Positions 1 to 12,025 are shown, numbered from the stretch's first letter. The stretch is DNA of 64,000 bases from Agapanthus africanus (GCA_030015575.1 CM057342.1:264640867-264704866); one strand, 5' to 3'. Translations and numbers: made by a program. Notes: generated by a model from the letters alone, not told the origin.

Positions 1-4
1 GCAT

Positions 5-10
5 TATATA
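5..10 (+). promoter_or_regulatory. Possible TATA box of CHMP1
   Basis: TATATA lies at the very left edge, about 270 bases before the CHMP1 start codon. It would place transcription start near position 35-40 with a leader of about 240 bases. The upstream promoter is outside the window, so this is only a positional guess. Confidence 0.25.
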
Positions 11-228
11 CCCGAAGAAACCAATTTTATAACTGAAACTGAAAAAGAAATATCTATTGATTTATGATTTAATTTACAGTTATCTTCCAAAGATTAATTT
101 ACCATCAACCCGCAAATATACGCGTAAATAAAATAGCAACTAAAAAAAAAAATCAACGCGCAGAAGCAAACCGATTTTCTAAGCGATCGTCTCCCTTCTT
201 CTTCTCATCATCAACTCCTCTCTCCCCC

Positions 229-261
229 AAACCCTAACCCTAACCCTAACCCTAACCCTAA
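229..261 (+). promoter_or_regulatory. Telo-box and five CCCTAA repeats in the CHMP1 leader
   Basis: AAACCCTAA (229-237) is the plant telo-box, often found near the start of transcripts for housekeeping and ribosomal genes. Here it opens a perfect run of five CCCTAA units (232-261) ending 17 bases before the ATG. The unit is the 6-base TTAGGG type, not the 7-base TTTAGGG type of most plants. A CT-rich leader (190-228) precedes it. Whether it acts as a telo-box (for example, binding telomere-repeat factors) is inference. Confidence 0.6.
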
Positions 262-278
262 TTGAATTCATCGCCATA

Positions 279-890
279 ATGGGAAACACCGAGAAGCTCA
301 TGAACCAGATCATGGAGCTCAAGTTCACGTCCAAGTCCCTCCAGCGGCAGGCCCGCAAGTGCGAGAAGGAGGAGAAATCGGAGAAGCTGAAGATCAAGAA
401 GGCGATCGAGAAGGGCAACACCGACGGCGCCCGCATCTACGCCGAGAACGCGATCCGCAAGCGCAGCGAGCAGATGAACTACCTCCGCCTCTCCTCCCGC
501 CTCGACGCCGTCGTCGCCCGCCTCGACACCCAGGCCAAGATGCAGACCATCGGAAAGTCCATGTCCAACATCGTCAAGGCCCTCGACTCCTCCCTCTCCA
601 CGGGGAACCTCCAGAAGATGAGCGAGACCATGGACCAGTTCGAGAAGCAGTTCGTCAACATGGAGGTGCAGGCCGAGTTCATGGAGGGCTCCATGGCGGG
701 CTCCACCAGCCTCTCCACCCCCGAGGGGGAGGTCAACAGCCTGATGCAACAGGTCGCCGACGATTACGGCCTCGAGGTCTCCGTCGGGCTGCCGCAGGCC
801 GCGGCCCACGCCATCCAGGGGAAGGAGAAGGAGACGGTCGACGAGGACGACCTCTCGAGGAGGCTCGCAGAGCTCAAGACCAGGGGATAG
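279..890 (+). CDS. CHMP1: CHMP1, ESCRT-III-related charged multivesicular body protein 1
   Basis: A 203-residue uninterrupted frame from ATG to TAG. It matches the plant CHMP1/DID2 family (SAL1 in maize) along its whole length, about the usual 203-205 residues. CHMP1 proteins assemble with ESCRT-III on endosomes and recruit the ATPase Vps4/SKD1, helping to sort membrane cargo into multivesicular bodies; in plants they act on auxin carriers and plastid-protein turnover. Visible marks: a start [20 protein letters not shown], a basic N-terminal half (residues about 20-65, Lys/Arg-rich helices), an acidic C-terminal half, and a C-terminal MIM1 motif [11 protein letters not shown] (residues 190-200) that binds the MIT domain of Vps4. 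No introns, as is common for plant CHMP1. Third codon positions are almost all G or C, a monocot-like pattern quite unlike the AT-rich flank. The ATG is the first in frame after the CCCTAA tract. It appears intact and is the only confident host gene here. Confidence 0.96.
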   Translation: MGNTEKLMNQIMELKFTSKSLQRQARKCEKEEKSEKLKIKKAIEKGNTDGARIYAENAIRKRSEQMNYLRLSSRLDAVVARLDTQAKMQTIGKSMSNIVKALDSSLSTGNLQKMSETMDQFEKQFVNMEVQAEFMEGSMAGSTSLSTPEGEVNSLMQQVADDYGLEVSVGLPQAAAHAIQGKEKETVDEDDLSRRLAELKTRG

Positions 891-1841
891 AGATGATGGT
901 ATGGTTCCTCCATCTACTCGACTTTCGCATTCTATCAAGTTAGCATTTTGATTTGATTGTGGCTCTTGTTCTGCTATCGAACTAGAATTTTCTTGCCTTT
1001 ATACATATCTATCCTAATACGAAGGTAGCGAGCTGAAAGCCTGGGAATAGATGGTATAACTTTCCGATCTTTTGCTATTGAATTAATGATATTGATAGAA
1101 TTGTGTTGGTTGGACTGTTGGGATGTTTGATCGTGATGACCGTTGTCCATGAAATGGTTTGTGATGGTAGGATGTAGTATATGTGAGAATCCTAATGACA
1201 ATTAAGCTGATTTCACTTATGCCTTAGCCAATTTCTTGCCTTATGTGTTAGGTGTGATTTTCAATAGTAAATCCCGTCAGATTGCATCTTCAATTGTATT
1301 ATGGACAAGTTTAGGTTGATCTGAGTAGTCAACCCTTGGTGGTAAAACTTTGTTGTTTGGATTGCTGGTGTGTGAATTGCAATGAGTATTGTCCATGAAT
1401 AGTTTGTGATGGTAGTATGATACTTTTAGCTGCTTATGCTTGTCATAGCCTAGCCTCAGAGTTGGCCGAGCTTTTAAATTAGCACATATATATTGTCATA
1501 TTGCAGCTTTGTGTATATCGTCACCAAGTTCAGACCAATTTGAAGGGTGGCCCTTTGGTTGGATGAGCTTAACATGTTTGTTTGACTTCTTATTTACTTG
1601 ACCTTGAAGTTTCATCCCCTTCCCTTCCTTTTTTTTTCCTTCTTCCTCTCTTACAACTGTGTTGACCAGGAACATATCAATAAAGGATTGGTAGAATTTT
1701 CACAATTGCTCATACAAACTTTGATGTCTGTATATCCATGGGGGTTAAGAGAATTGAAAGGGCAAGAGAGCTGTGTTAATAGGTTCAAAGGTTAAGTGAT
1801 GCAACCAAAAGAGGAGATTAGATCAAACTTGTAGTTTAGTG
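891..1841. other. 3' flank of CHMP1, no gene seen
   Basis: AT-rich sequence without coding signal. The 3' UTR of CHMP1 presumably occupies the first few hundred bases, but no strong polyadenylation signal stands out. A local imperfect duplication is visible: GTCCATGAA(A)TRGTTTGTGATGGTAG-type sequence at about 1143-1170 recurs at about 1391-1415. Confidence 0.5.
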
Positions 1842-1883
1842 AAGGTGTAACCCCCCCCCCCCCCCCCCGGGGGGGGACACCTT
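1842..1883. repeat. C18G8 homopolymer hairpin with inverted flanks
   Basis: Eighteen C (1851-1868) are followed directly by eight G (1869-1876). The runs are flanked by AAGGTGT (1842-1848) and its exact reverse complement ACACCTT (1877-1883), with AA between left flank and C run. The whole block is therefore one long snap-back structure. Length is likely variable or hard to sequence. Confidence 0.85.
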
Positions 1884-2293
1884 GCAACTGTAAAAAGAAA
1901 AACTTTGTTAATTCATCCATGGAGGCTTTCTCGACCATTTGAGCCGTGGTCATAGACGGCCCGATATTGATTCAAGAAGGTTTAATAAAAGTAACAATGG
2001 CAATCTTAACGATAGCATCGATTTAGTAGTTGTGATATTTCTTTGAGGGGTTTAAAGATGTCCTTCTTAGGTGTGTTGGTCATTCATTGAAGTATGAGAA
2101 GTTTATAGTTTTAGCTAGACAGTTTCCCATGGCACATATTCTCAACCATTGGAGGCTGTATTGTTATAATACCTGTTCTTATTGGACATAGAAGTAAGAA
2201 AAAATGTTGTCGTGGGGCCCCGCAGCTAAGTAGCTGCAGGCACCAGAGCTAAAGGGGGGAGTGGGTCCCATTCACTTAAATCCCAAGTGTAAA

Positions 2294-2352
2294 CCCCCCC
2301 CCCCCCAACCCAACAACACACACACACAAAATAAAATAAAATAAAATAAAAT
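2294..2352. repeat. C13 run followed by AC and AAAAT simple repeats
   Basis: A 13-base C run (2294-2306) is followed by an ACACAC tract and then several AAAAT/AAATA units to about 2352. Plain low-complexity sequence in the non-genic flank. Confidence 0.8.
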
Positions 2353-3095
2353 ATAAAAAAACAACCCCACATAAAGTACGCTTTCATGCCCATAGCTCCA
2401 TAAAATCCATAGTAGTAATTAATGTGACAATGATTTTGCTTTTTTGTTATGCTCAAGAAGGAGGGTAGAATTTGATAAAATTATTTAGTTCTAGTTATGA
2501 AGAGAAGATGTTTCACCTATTATTGGCGCCCATCACATTTTCAGGGTACTTCTTATTTTCTTTAGTTTCTTTCTTGATTATCTTTTTATATTCTTTTTCC
2601 CCTCTCTTTGTTACATGTGGTATATTCCTTGTTTGTTACATGGACCGTATTTTTGTGGACGATTACTAGTAGTGGCATGGTTAACGAATCAGTGACAATT
2701 TTGGAGCTTTAATGATTCAGAACTTTTAGGTTGATAAACACTTGTGGGTTTTATTAAACAAAAATATGCTTTTAATTCGAGGACAAGAAGTTGAGTTATT
2801 TTCAACTTCAGGTTTTGTGTCGAGTGGTTCACCCTTCTAAATGAATATGGCACATGATAACTTCGAGGGCAATTGTGATCTCAGAGCGAAACATCATGAA
2901 TTTGCTACAATTGTTGTTGTGCCACCGGATCTGATGCTAGACCCAGCAACATAATTTAATGACAACTTCACTTTAAGATTGAGAAGAAGCTGTGAGAATA
3001 ATCTGGGCCTATTAATTGAAATCGATATATGAACGAATTTGTCATTTGGTATTATCTGCATGATGAGAAGTTGGCATCTCTGCACCACTTAATTC

Positions 3096-3132
<37 letters not shown>
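3096..3132. repeat. Compound (CT)n(CA)n microsatellite
   Basis: About nine CT units pass directly into about ten CA units. No gene context. Confidence 0.9.
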
Positions 3133-3789
3133 TTGAAATTGTTTAAATTCTTGCTAGCTTTTGTAATTAGTATTTTTAGAAATCAAATCTAGTTGTTGCT
3201 TTTGGCTGAAAAAATCTAGTTGTTGCTATTATTTTATTCTTTATAATTTTTAATTTTGATTAGCCTGTCTTACTTGTGCTCTTTTATTATCCGTGAAAAT
3301 GAGAAGCGGCCAAAAAATCCCAATGGTTGTTTGGTTTGTCTTTTACTGCCCCCAACCACCCAGCCACACAAAAAAAGGAAATATGGACAAATCTGGATAT
3401 AGGTGAATCCATTAGAGCATCTTGGTTACTTCTTACCATATATCTGATTTGGAAGAGATCTGATAATTTAGTTTTTGAAAAAAGGTGTCTTTTTCCTTTT
3501 CCTAATAACTGAATTATTTTTGTACATCACGTCACAAGTAGGCTATACATGTACATTGAAATATGGTGGATTCATAAGATCTGTCTCGAAGCACAGATGA
3601 AAAAGTATTCTACTTGTATTGCATTAGAACTTGCTCCAGGGACATCTCTGCTTCATCCCCTGAAATCTCTGTCCTTGTTTTTGGTTTTCTTGCCTGTGCT
3701 TGAATTAGAAGGAGTCCATTGAGACAGACGCCTTCAAGTCTCAAGCACTCATATTTGTCACTTCTAATTTATCCCTTGGATCAATTTTT

Positions 3790-4196
3790 GGGCTGTTTGG
3801 ATGTGTGTAACTGGAGTCACATGAGGCTCCAACCAAACCATGATCCAAGCATGATTGTTAGGTCACTTGTTTTTGCAATACCTCATGCAGTTGCAAAAGC
3901 AAATGGAAGTGAAAATGGTGTAGTTGGTGCAAAACTTAAAAATAGGTGCAACACAAACTACATGTTGGAAGTTGTGCACATCACTTGCCGTGTTGCCAAT
4001 TACTCACTAATAACATAGTTTTATTAAATTCTTCCCCCCAAAAAGCTAATAACTATTTAGCATTGTTTAACAATTAATTTGTATAGTTGAAAAAGCAATC
4101 TTACTGGACAATGGAATGCAATTCCAACTATGGTTGTTGGAATTGCAAGTTTGGAAATGCAATGCAACTCTAACTACACACAAACCAAACACACCC
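3790..4196. mobile_element. Candidate Tourist-like MITE
   Basis: The ends are imperfect inverted repeats: left GGGCTGTTTGGATGTG, and right, read on the minus strand, GGGTGTGTTTGGTTTGTG. Ends of the form GGGTGTGTTTGG are very common on plant Tourist (PIF/Harbinger) and some hAT MITEs. Length about 407 bases and no transposase, as expected for a MITE. The flanking trinucleotides are TTT and TTA, so a 3-base target duplication is not clean and the family call is uncertain. It lies 13 bases left of the hAT element at 4210. Confidence 0.5.
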
Positions 4197-4209
4197 TTAA
4201 TATTTTTAT

Positions 4210-4729
4210 CAAGGTCCTGGAAAGCGAAAAGCGGAGCGAAGTGGTGGGGAGGTGCTTTAGCTTTAGCGCGATTTAGCGGTGCTATTACGGAAAAAGCGTC
4301 AACCTTTTTTTTGAATATATAAATTTAATATACATATTATATATGTATATTTATATATAAATAGTTTGATAACAATAAAAAAACCCAAATAATTATGAAA
4401 AAATATATTAAATTTTTTTAAAATAAGTAAAAGATCTAGAGTTTGGTAGTTTATTAGGTCGAGTATAATCACTTTATTTATAGATGAACCTATTAGGGTT
4501 TATTTTTTATTACAAAACCGATTTGTATCAATCCCGCTTCACCCACTTTAAGAGCTGATTCGCTCTCTTCATGGCTGCTTCACCCGCTTCATCCGCTAGA
4601 GCGACGCTTTTTTGGTTCGACACCCTAAAAGAACCTCTAAACGCTTTATATCACCGCTTTCCTCCTAAGTGAAGCGGAGACCCTTTCGAAATGCTTTAGC
4701 GGACGCTTCAAGCGCGTTTTACAACAGTG
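4210..4729. mobile_element. Non-autonomous hAT element with perfect 8-bp target duplication
   Basis: 520 bases flanked on both sides by ATTTTTAT (4202-4209 and 4730-4737), an exact 8-base target site duplication, which is the hAT signature. Ends are imperfect inverted repeats: left CAAGGTCCTGGAAAGCG, right (minus strand) CACTGTTGTAAAACGCG. Just inside both ends are repeated GCTTTAGC/AAGCGG motifs in opposite orientations, likely subterminal transposase-binding repeats. There is no transposase frame; the middle is AT-rich. The intact duplication suggests the element has not excised from this site. Confidence 0.88.
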
Positions 4730-4737
4730 ATTTTTAT

Positions 4738-7700
4738 ATTGGCATTCAGATGATGTTGCATTTGTTTTTTTAGTGTAGTTTACAGTTTGCATCCTTATCC
4801 TTTTTTATAAATTTGCATGAAGCAATCTGTGCAGAAACTCATTTATTTCCATGAACATGCCCCAAGCATCTAAAGGTCTTAAATCAGTGTCATTTATTTC
4901 CTATCCGAAAGATTCAACTTTCAATATGAATGGCTTTCATAATATCTTGATTTACATGGTGTTTTCATGGTGATTGATTTCATATGTTTGTTGTAAAGCT
5001 TGTTTAGTGGCTTAGACTTACTGTCTGTGCATGTAATTTAATTGGATTAATTCTGAAAGTGTAATTTGTGTATGATGACCTAGTAACATATGTAGGGTAT
5101 ATCAATGTTTGTGTAATGTGTCTTGGGTGTGAGAATTGTTTCTCTAAACAGTTTAGGTACTATGTAATAGAAAAGGCGGCAAGATATTTTCCCTATGCTT
5201 AAATGATTGTAAAACCAATGCCAAAGATATTTAGTGCTACAGATGCATCAATTTTAGAAGGCAAATATGGGTTAAGGTGTAGCGCTAAAGCTCAACTAGA
5301 AGAAAGGAATTCACATGACTCTAATCTGAACATACCATGATGTGTAAGATTGAGGAAGCAGAGGATATGATAGGCTTGGGCTTGACCGCTTTAGTATGTT
5401 TTGAGGACTGTAATTATAAATTTCAAGGGTATCAGTTTAAATGAAGATGATTAAATTCATATTTTTAAAAAAAGAAAATCATTTGTTATAACTGGATAAT
5501 AAAGCACCTGAATTGTAATGCAGAGACTAATACACATGATCGTATTTAATATTTATTAATGGAACAATCGAGTCTTATCGACTCATTGTTACTTGCTAGA
5601 TTCACATATTATTACAAATTGTAAAGCCACACTCTATCAAAGTGCAATAAGTTGGATTAATCTAAATCGATAGGTATTGATAAGTTGTAGAGCTATAACA
5701 ATTTATGCTAGCATTAAAAACATTTAGTATTTTGCACATATAGTAGAGATTATATGCTTTTAATAAATATTATGTGATTTAAATATTGAGGTTTGAGAAT
5801 AAAGTTCAAGAGGCATCCCTAGCAATCGAAAGAGATGGCTTGGATGTAAGTGCTTATTGCTTAGGTGCGCACGCGCGCAGAGAGAGATTTGAACTAAAAT
5901 ATTTGTATAGGTTGATGATGTGAATAGTTTCATATGAGTAACAAATATAAAGACGTTTTTCAAATCTTAAATTCTATTATTAAAATAGAGAGACCATTAA
6001 TTGATGTCATGAGTTACATCCTTGAAGTTTGCATTATAATAGTAGAGATGTGATTCTTATTATATAAAGAAATAAAGGTCATCATCACCCCTATCTAAGC
6101 ATTTTCATGAAATTTGGGTTGAGTGTTGAGCTTGAAAGACCTTATATGTGAGCTTTCTTTTCGAGTTTATCAAAACTATTTTATACTTGATGACCCACTA
6201 CTGGGTCGCTGTCTTTACAAAGGGTTCCATGAAAGTTGACTTTAAGCCTAGTTGTCATCATGACATCAACCCTTAAAGTTGTATCGAAATTCTATCTATG
6301 AAAACAATAGACACAAGAAAGGCTAGTCATGAATTATCAAGGTCAATGCTCAGGAAATTTAAACTTGTTGAACCAAGGATTAATTATTTTTTAAAAGCAT
6401 CTCTCATCTAAGAACCAAATATTGTAATGATGATATACTTGATGTAGAGAGCTGAGTCTAAGGAACGAATAGGATTAAAAGCCAAATAGGAAACCTTACA
6501 ATGGGGTCTACTATCATGAAGTCCCAAGTCAATTAAAAGTTAAGTTAGACCAAATTTTGTTACCAGCTGTCAACTAATGTCAAAGCTTCAAGTTGGTGCT
6601 ACACTCTTGGCCTAGTATACTATGGACAAAGAGTGCTCGTCATCTGTTACATTGAGGCGGACACAAGGTACAAATATACGATAATGTGGATGTACAAATA
6701 CAACAATTCCTTGAAGATATAGATACACTATGAGTATACACACAAAGAGAGTGAAACTACTTGCTGGGTCATTCATGGACAATCCAAACCGTTCGTTTTA
6801 ATCTTTATCTTCTAAATCATTAATCTTTGACATCTAAAACATAATGTACGAAGAGTATAATTATTTATAGACTGCTAGTCCCTCATCATAGTGGTTTTAA
6901 AATGAATAAGATTTGAAGTTTAGAATTAATGTGATTGCTTGACGAGTGAATTAGATCCCCTAGACTAGAGATATCTAAATTGCATGATTTTTTGTACATC
7001 TTTGTGAAGAAAACCATAACATAATGTTTTAGTATAGCCAATAAAATGGCCCATCATATAAACATTACCCGTCCCTCTATTTAAGAGAGGTGCTATCGGT
7101 CATGGAAAATACAAAATACTTTTCATATGCCCTCTAAATTTCTACTACTCAAGAGACAAAAACCATGGACCTTCTTGTTTGTCATTAATATCTAGGTGTT
7201 GTGAGCCCCACCTTTTTATCTCTTAGATATGGGTACAATTTCAAGTGGTTAGGTGAGTATTCCTCATCTGACATCTCATTTCTTCATATGCTTAGTACAT
7301 TATAACGTAAATCTCTGATTTATAGAAATTAATACCCAAATATACATTATTCTTTTGGTTGTTGATTATTGTGGATGTGAAAAGGGTGCAAATTATACAA
7401 ACACATCTATACATCAAATTGAATTGTAAAATCTCACTATTCATGCATTATTAACTTCTCAATAACCAATACCTTACTATACATTTTAGAAGTATCTACC
7501 AAGTCATCTAACAACGTGCATCTCCAGTATGAAATATCTGTCTACCCACTTTGTAGGTAGGAAGCTTTGTCAAATTGTTGGTTATGTAATAAAAATGTAA
7601 ATTTTAACGATTGCCCGGATTAAAGAAGAGTCTAGGTAAGTGAAATATGAAAAATAAAATATCTTACCTATTAAAAGATTTTATCAATTTGTTTACTCAC

Positions 7701-9542
7701 TCGGTTGTCAATTGTATTGAATTGCATTGCTTGTTTCTGTACGTATGTATCTTACTGCTAGGATCAAGTTGATACATATTCCCACGTTTACCATTCTGGT
7801 GAGGCCATTAACAACCTAAACATGTGATGCCCTTTACATGGAAAGCTTGCAAGACTTAATAACCACAGGCTAATTATGACCCTATTGACTTACGAAGACA
7901 AACTTTAGAGTCGATACCTCAATTATGAGTTTATTTTATAATCACATTCATGAGGCCTGATCTTGTTCTCTGTCTATGTTAAGCCTATAACGACTAAGAG
8001 GATTGACCAACATTTACCACTAGAATTTGGTTTCTTTTTTCTCTCTCTCTCTTTTGCCAGAACTACTTTTCAATCAACCTTATTTAGTTCAAAACCTTTT
8101 TCCTGACTGGTTACTTCTCTTGCAACTTAACATGAAGAGCATCTTTCCCCATGGTATCTTGTCTAGTTGTGCTGGCTATGTTTGTCTCAACTCCTATGTC
8201 AACTCAGATTCTTCTACTTTGCTTGACATGCTGATGCTGACACTTGTACTGGTACATACTGGATTTTTTCAGAATTTTCATAAAAATGAAGTAATATTAG
8301 TCAAATTCTTCTAGTTGGTTGGCTTAATTGGTGTTAACATTCATGCTACTTTTCTTCTTTAAGATCTATGTAGAACAAACGATATTCAAATTCTGAAGAG
8401 ACCAATAACATCTTTCAAAGAGTTTCCAAGCCTTTTTTCTTTCAGAAAACAGTGTTTGTCATCTCTAAATCATATTAGAAATTGCACAACTATAGAAGTT
8501 ATGAGACACTGGTTTCTTGACTTAAGCTCCAAATGTGTTTTCTTTGGCTTAGATTCGAGTCAAAAATCATCTTTGACATTCATGGTACATTCCAATATGT
8601 TTAAATTTCTACTGTAGAAGAAATTTAAGTTTAAGAAATAATATAGGTTGGATCGCGATACAAACTGATCTATGGATGAATGGACCATGTTATATGTCGA
8701 CCCTTATTGGCGATGATTGTTTTAACCGACGAGAAGTTAATTAGGAAGGTAGCTATCTAAATACTTGATACATGGTATGTTTGATTTCAAGTTAGATATC
8801 ATGAAGATCAGACGTACTAACTTCCATATATTTATCTTGTAGCTGATGATAGTTTTCTGTAAAAATTTAGCTAATTATACCCCCCTCTAATTTTTTAAAT
8901 ATTGCAGTCTCGATTCAAGTACCTATGCGCAAGGAGACTAGGCGATATCTTCTACTGTGGTTATCGGGTATTTCTGGGATATTATACGTTTCAACCTGAT
9001 CATCTTATAGTGTACCATAATGTTTACTTAAGATCCAACCTGCAGAGTCTCTTTATTGTGATTATAACAGCTATAGTTTCTTTCATACTTTATCTATTAA
9101 GTGTGTTTATAGTGATTGATATTTTATTATCACAAATTTGTGTGCCTGGCTCTTCTGAGTACTGTTTCCGCTAATGCTTCTATTTGTTTTGTCTAAATAT
9201 GTCTTGATTTTTAGCACAGGAGAATTGTCACAAGTATAATGCCCGACCAAGGGAGATGCTGCCTTAATACAACGGTGAAAAAGGTTAATTTTAATCACAA
9301 TTGCATACACGAATATAGTTTTGATGGCGTCATTGTATTCCAATGTGCTCTTGTTTTATGTATGTTTCTCTTTATCAACAAATCCCACTAGAAATTGTAT
9401 GACTGGACTGCACCAAATGAGGGCTGCATCCTTTTCTCACCCATATTCTTTGCCTTAATGAAGCTAGCCAACAAATACAATGAGCCACCTTGAGATTACA
9501 GCATTGGTGTGAATAAACAAATAAAACCTGTCTTTTCAGTAT
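4738..9542. other. 4.8 kb without a recognisable gene
   Basis: AT-rich sequence on both strands. Open stretches reach only about 95 codons, and none resembles a known family or shows the GC-rich codon use of CHMP1. A splice-acceptor-like ttgcag at about 8902-8907 precedes a 90-codon open stretch, but nothing supports it as an exon. Old unrecognisable transposon debris is the likeliest content. Confidence 0.5.
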
Positions 9543-9566
9543 TCTCTCTCTCTCTCTCTCTCTCTC
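9543..9566. repeat. (CT)n microsatellite
   Basis: About twelve CT units in the non-genic flank. Confidence 0.9.
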
Positions 9567-10019
9567 GCTCTTGTAGTGGATGTAAAAGTTAACAGTGTTT
9601 TTGAGGATCACATCATCAAGACTGACACAAAGCTCATGCAAGATCTGACTCCTTATAGCCACACCAGTCCCTCAATCATCTAATTCTTAAATTGTTTCAT
9701 ATGGCCATAAACTTTTTGTGCATCATTGTTAATTATAGGTAGAGCATTCTTTGCTAGCAATTTAGGGAATAAAGCAACTTTATCATCATCCTGATGAAAT
9801 TTTATGGCATGACATCAAACCTGTCCTAATTTGTCGATTGAGATGTCGATTTGTTTTCCATTTGTTTTCCATCGGAAACGAAAAAGGCAAAGGGGATAGC
9901 AGCCTTCCTTCGGGCTTTGCCTGTCCATTCGAACCTACGTAGAAAACCTTTCAATGATTTACAACCTGCAGAAGGCTAAAGAAAACCGGGCACACATGGG
10001 CACATACTATTTAGTATAA

Positions 10020-10830
10020 CTGTAAGCGCACCTTGCCTATAATTTCTAACAACTTGTATGCAACTTCTAATTAGTTGCGTGTAACTTCATATCACAGTAT
10101 CGGCTAATATCGGCTATATATCAACAAAAATATCATTTGTATCATAATATCGACCAATATCGGCAAATATTAAAGTAAATACGTTAACAATTTTTTATAT
10201 TCATTAGAATATCCAGTAACATATAAGCAATCTGTCATTCTCACTCAAAATAAGTAATAATATCGGTGAATATCGACCAAATACAAATTGATGAATACGT
10301 GTACGAATAACGAAGAGTTTAAATTTCGGTCAAACAAAAACTGAAACAATATCAAGCCATTTCTTCTCGTTTGCCAATAAAATTTGTGAACCTTCTTTTT
10401 CGTATAAATATTCTTCCATTGTGTCGCTTGTGCTTCAAAAGACATGCCTTTCACATTGTCTTTCTCATCTAACTTCTCAATAAATCGTTTCTTCAAAATC
10501 TGCACCAATGAAAACCACAATATGTTATAATTAAGTTAAAATTAGATTAAGTAACAAACTTAAGTGTTAGAAATTACAGGCAAGTTGTTAGAACTTACTG
10601 GCAAATCTTTACGAGTTACAGACAATTTATTATAAATTACATGCAATTAATTAGAAATTACAGACAAGTTGTTAGAAGTTTCATGTAAGTGCTTGTAAGT
10701 TAAAAACAACTTATTAGAAATTACAGACAACTGTTTAGAAGTTACAAACAACTTATTAGAACTTACATGCAACTGCTTAAAAGTTGCAGGCAATTGTTTA
10801 TAAATTGCAGGCGCACACAAAATGCACACA
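10020..10830. mobile_element. Foldback-like element with inverted minisatellite arms
   Basis: The right arm (10567-10815) is a degenerate minisatellite of about 11.8 units, period exactly 21 bases, of the type TTAGAAATTACAGACAAGTTG. The left arm (about 10034-10089) is about 2.7 units of the same repeat on the opposite strand. Both arms border GCGCAC-type sequence (10029 and 10808). Between them are several copies of AATATCGGC/ATATCGACC. Inverted arms built of tandem repeats are typical of foldback elements, some of which are Mutator-like. The 21-base period keeps a 7-residue open repeat on the minus strand, probably by chance. No transposase or clear target duplication was found, so the exact ends are uncertain. 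Confidence 0.5.
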
Positions 10831-11339
10831 CACGCTTAAGTCTATTACTTAATTTAATTTTAATACTCATAAGCATCTATCCTTTTGCAATCTACTTGGA
10901 GTTGGCCTTCAACGTACCCCTTTTCAGCCTCTAACAACACTTTGTCTATTATAAAATCAACTTAATAAAACTAATAACAATAAAAATAATAATGTAACAA
11001 CAAAAACGACACTAAAATTGCATTTTCATTAAAAAAAATCCACAAAACTTCCATTTTTCTTTGTCGCTTCAATCAACATGCTCAATGAGACAACGCATTA
11101 GACAATTACCGTGCAACAATAAAAACAACATTGTTGCTGAAAATTAAGAAAAACCCATAATATAAAATTAGGCTTAAATCGAAATTATTAATCCAAAAAT
11201 TGAGAGACAACACAAAAATCACCTTTGCAATATAGAAAACACTCGATCGTCAAAATGCATTCAAGCAATTGGACTTAAAAAATAGAGAGCAACCAACGAG
11301 GATGAGGATAGTCTCTAGTGTTATATTGCAGTGCTTCTT

Positions 11340-11500
11340 GAGGAGGTGAGGTTGCGATGATGACGACGACGATGTTGAAGACGGTGATGACGATGGCGAA
11401 GCCGGCGGCGACGACGACTAGTGGCGAATTGGGTTCTTTGAGTTCGAGCAAGAGAATGACGACGACGACGGTGAAGCCGCCGACGACGACGATGAGGAGG
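11340..11500. repeat. Degenerate GAC/GAT trinucleotide-rich block
   Basis: Many GACGAC and GATGATG runs with two related stretches, each containing GGCGAA..GGTTCT (about 11423-11435 and 11502-11518). This looks like internally duplicated low-complexity sequence, possibly once part of a captured acidic coding segment. No gene is recognised. Confidence 0.5.
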
Positions 11501-11679
11501 AGAGGCGAATCAGGTTCTCTTTGATTGAGCGCACGAGAGAAAAAGTGGAGAAATTTTTAAACGGTTGTGAATGAACAGGAGGTAAGGGTATTTTTGGGAT
11601 ATACCAAAACAACCACTGATGTGAGTATGTGAGAAAAAATGATGGGCCTAGGGTTTAATATGTTCAAAAATCCCGGGGA

Positions 11680-11725
11680 CTTTTTGATCTCTTTTTCTTA
11701 GGCAGGGATTTTCAACAATTTACCC
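11680..11725 (-). repeat. Mutator-like terminal repeat, right end
   Basis: Read on the minus strand, the block begins GGGTAAATTGTTGAAAATCC and continues CTGCCTAAG. It faces left and would be the right end of an element extending leftwards, possibly including the foldback-like region. I could not find a matching left end. Confidence 0.4.
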
Positions 11726-11867
11726 TCGTATTTGCAGGATGGCAAATGAACAAACTACTCATTTTGGCATAATTGAGTAGGATCCTATGCATTTAAATCC
11801 AAAACATCTAATCAATGCAGACCCACTAAATTTCAAATTACTGTTAAAAGAATCAAATAAATCCACC

Positions 11868-11991
11868 ACTATAGTTAGATTCTGTTTTAATCTCATGGGC
11901 TAAGGAAGATAAAGCTAAGCGAAATGGGCCATACCCAAAACTTTTAAAACATTTGATATTAATCAAATTAAGCACTACTATAGTTAGATTC
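11868..11991. repeat. 15-bp direct repeat pair
   Basis: ACTATAGTTAGATTC occurs at 11868-11882 and 11977-11991, 109 bases apart, immediately before the Mutator-like end at 11994. It may be a small insertion's target duplication or a local duplication; nothing else decides between them. Confidence 0.6.
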
Positions 11992-11993
11992 CA

Positions 11994-12025
11994 GGGTAAA
12001 TTGTTAGAAAGACCCCGGCCTACTC
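11994..12025 (+). repeat. Mutator-like terminal repeat, left end
   Basis: GGGTAAATTGTTAGAAAGAC followed by CCCGGCCTAC closely matches the reverse complement of the end at 11680-11725. The two ends point away from each other, so they belong to different insertions of one family. The element starting here is cut by the LTR nest at 12438. Confidence 0.4.

Noticed and set aside
232-261. Interstitial telomere or chromosome end
   Set aside because: Only five units, in the leader of an intact gene, directly following a telo-box.
279-943. Other long frames overlapping CHMP1, on both strands
   Set aside because: Shadow frames of GC-rich codons; only the CHMP1 frame matches a protein family.
8902-9174. 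Open stretch after a ttgcag acceptor-like site, possible exon
   Set aside because: AT-rich, no family resemblance, no matching donor or neighbouring exon, and codon use unlike CHMP1.
9870-9960. GGTTCGAAT on the minus strand, like a tRNA or SINE B box
   Set aside because: No A box at the right distance, no cloverleaf, no tail or target duplication.
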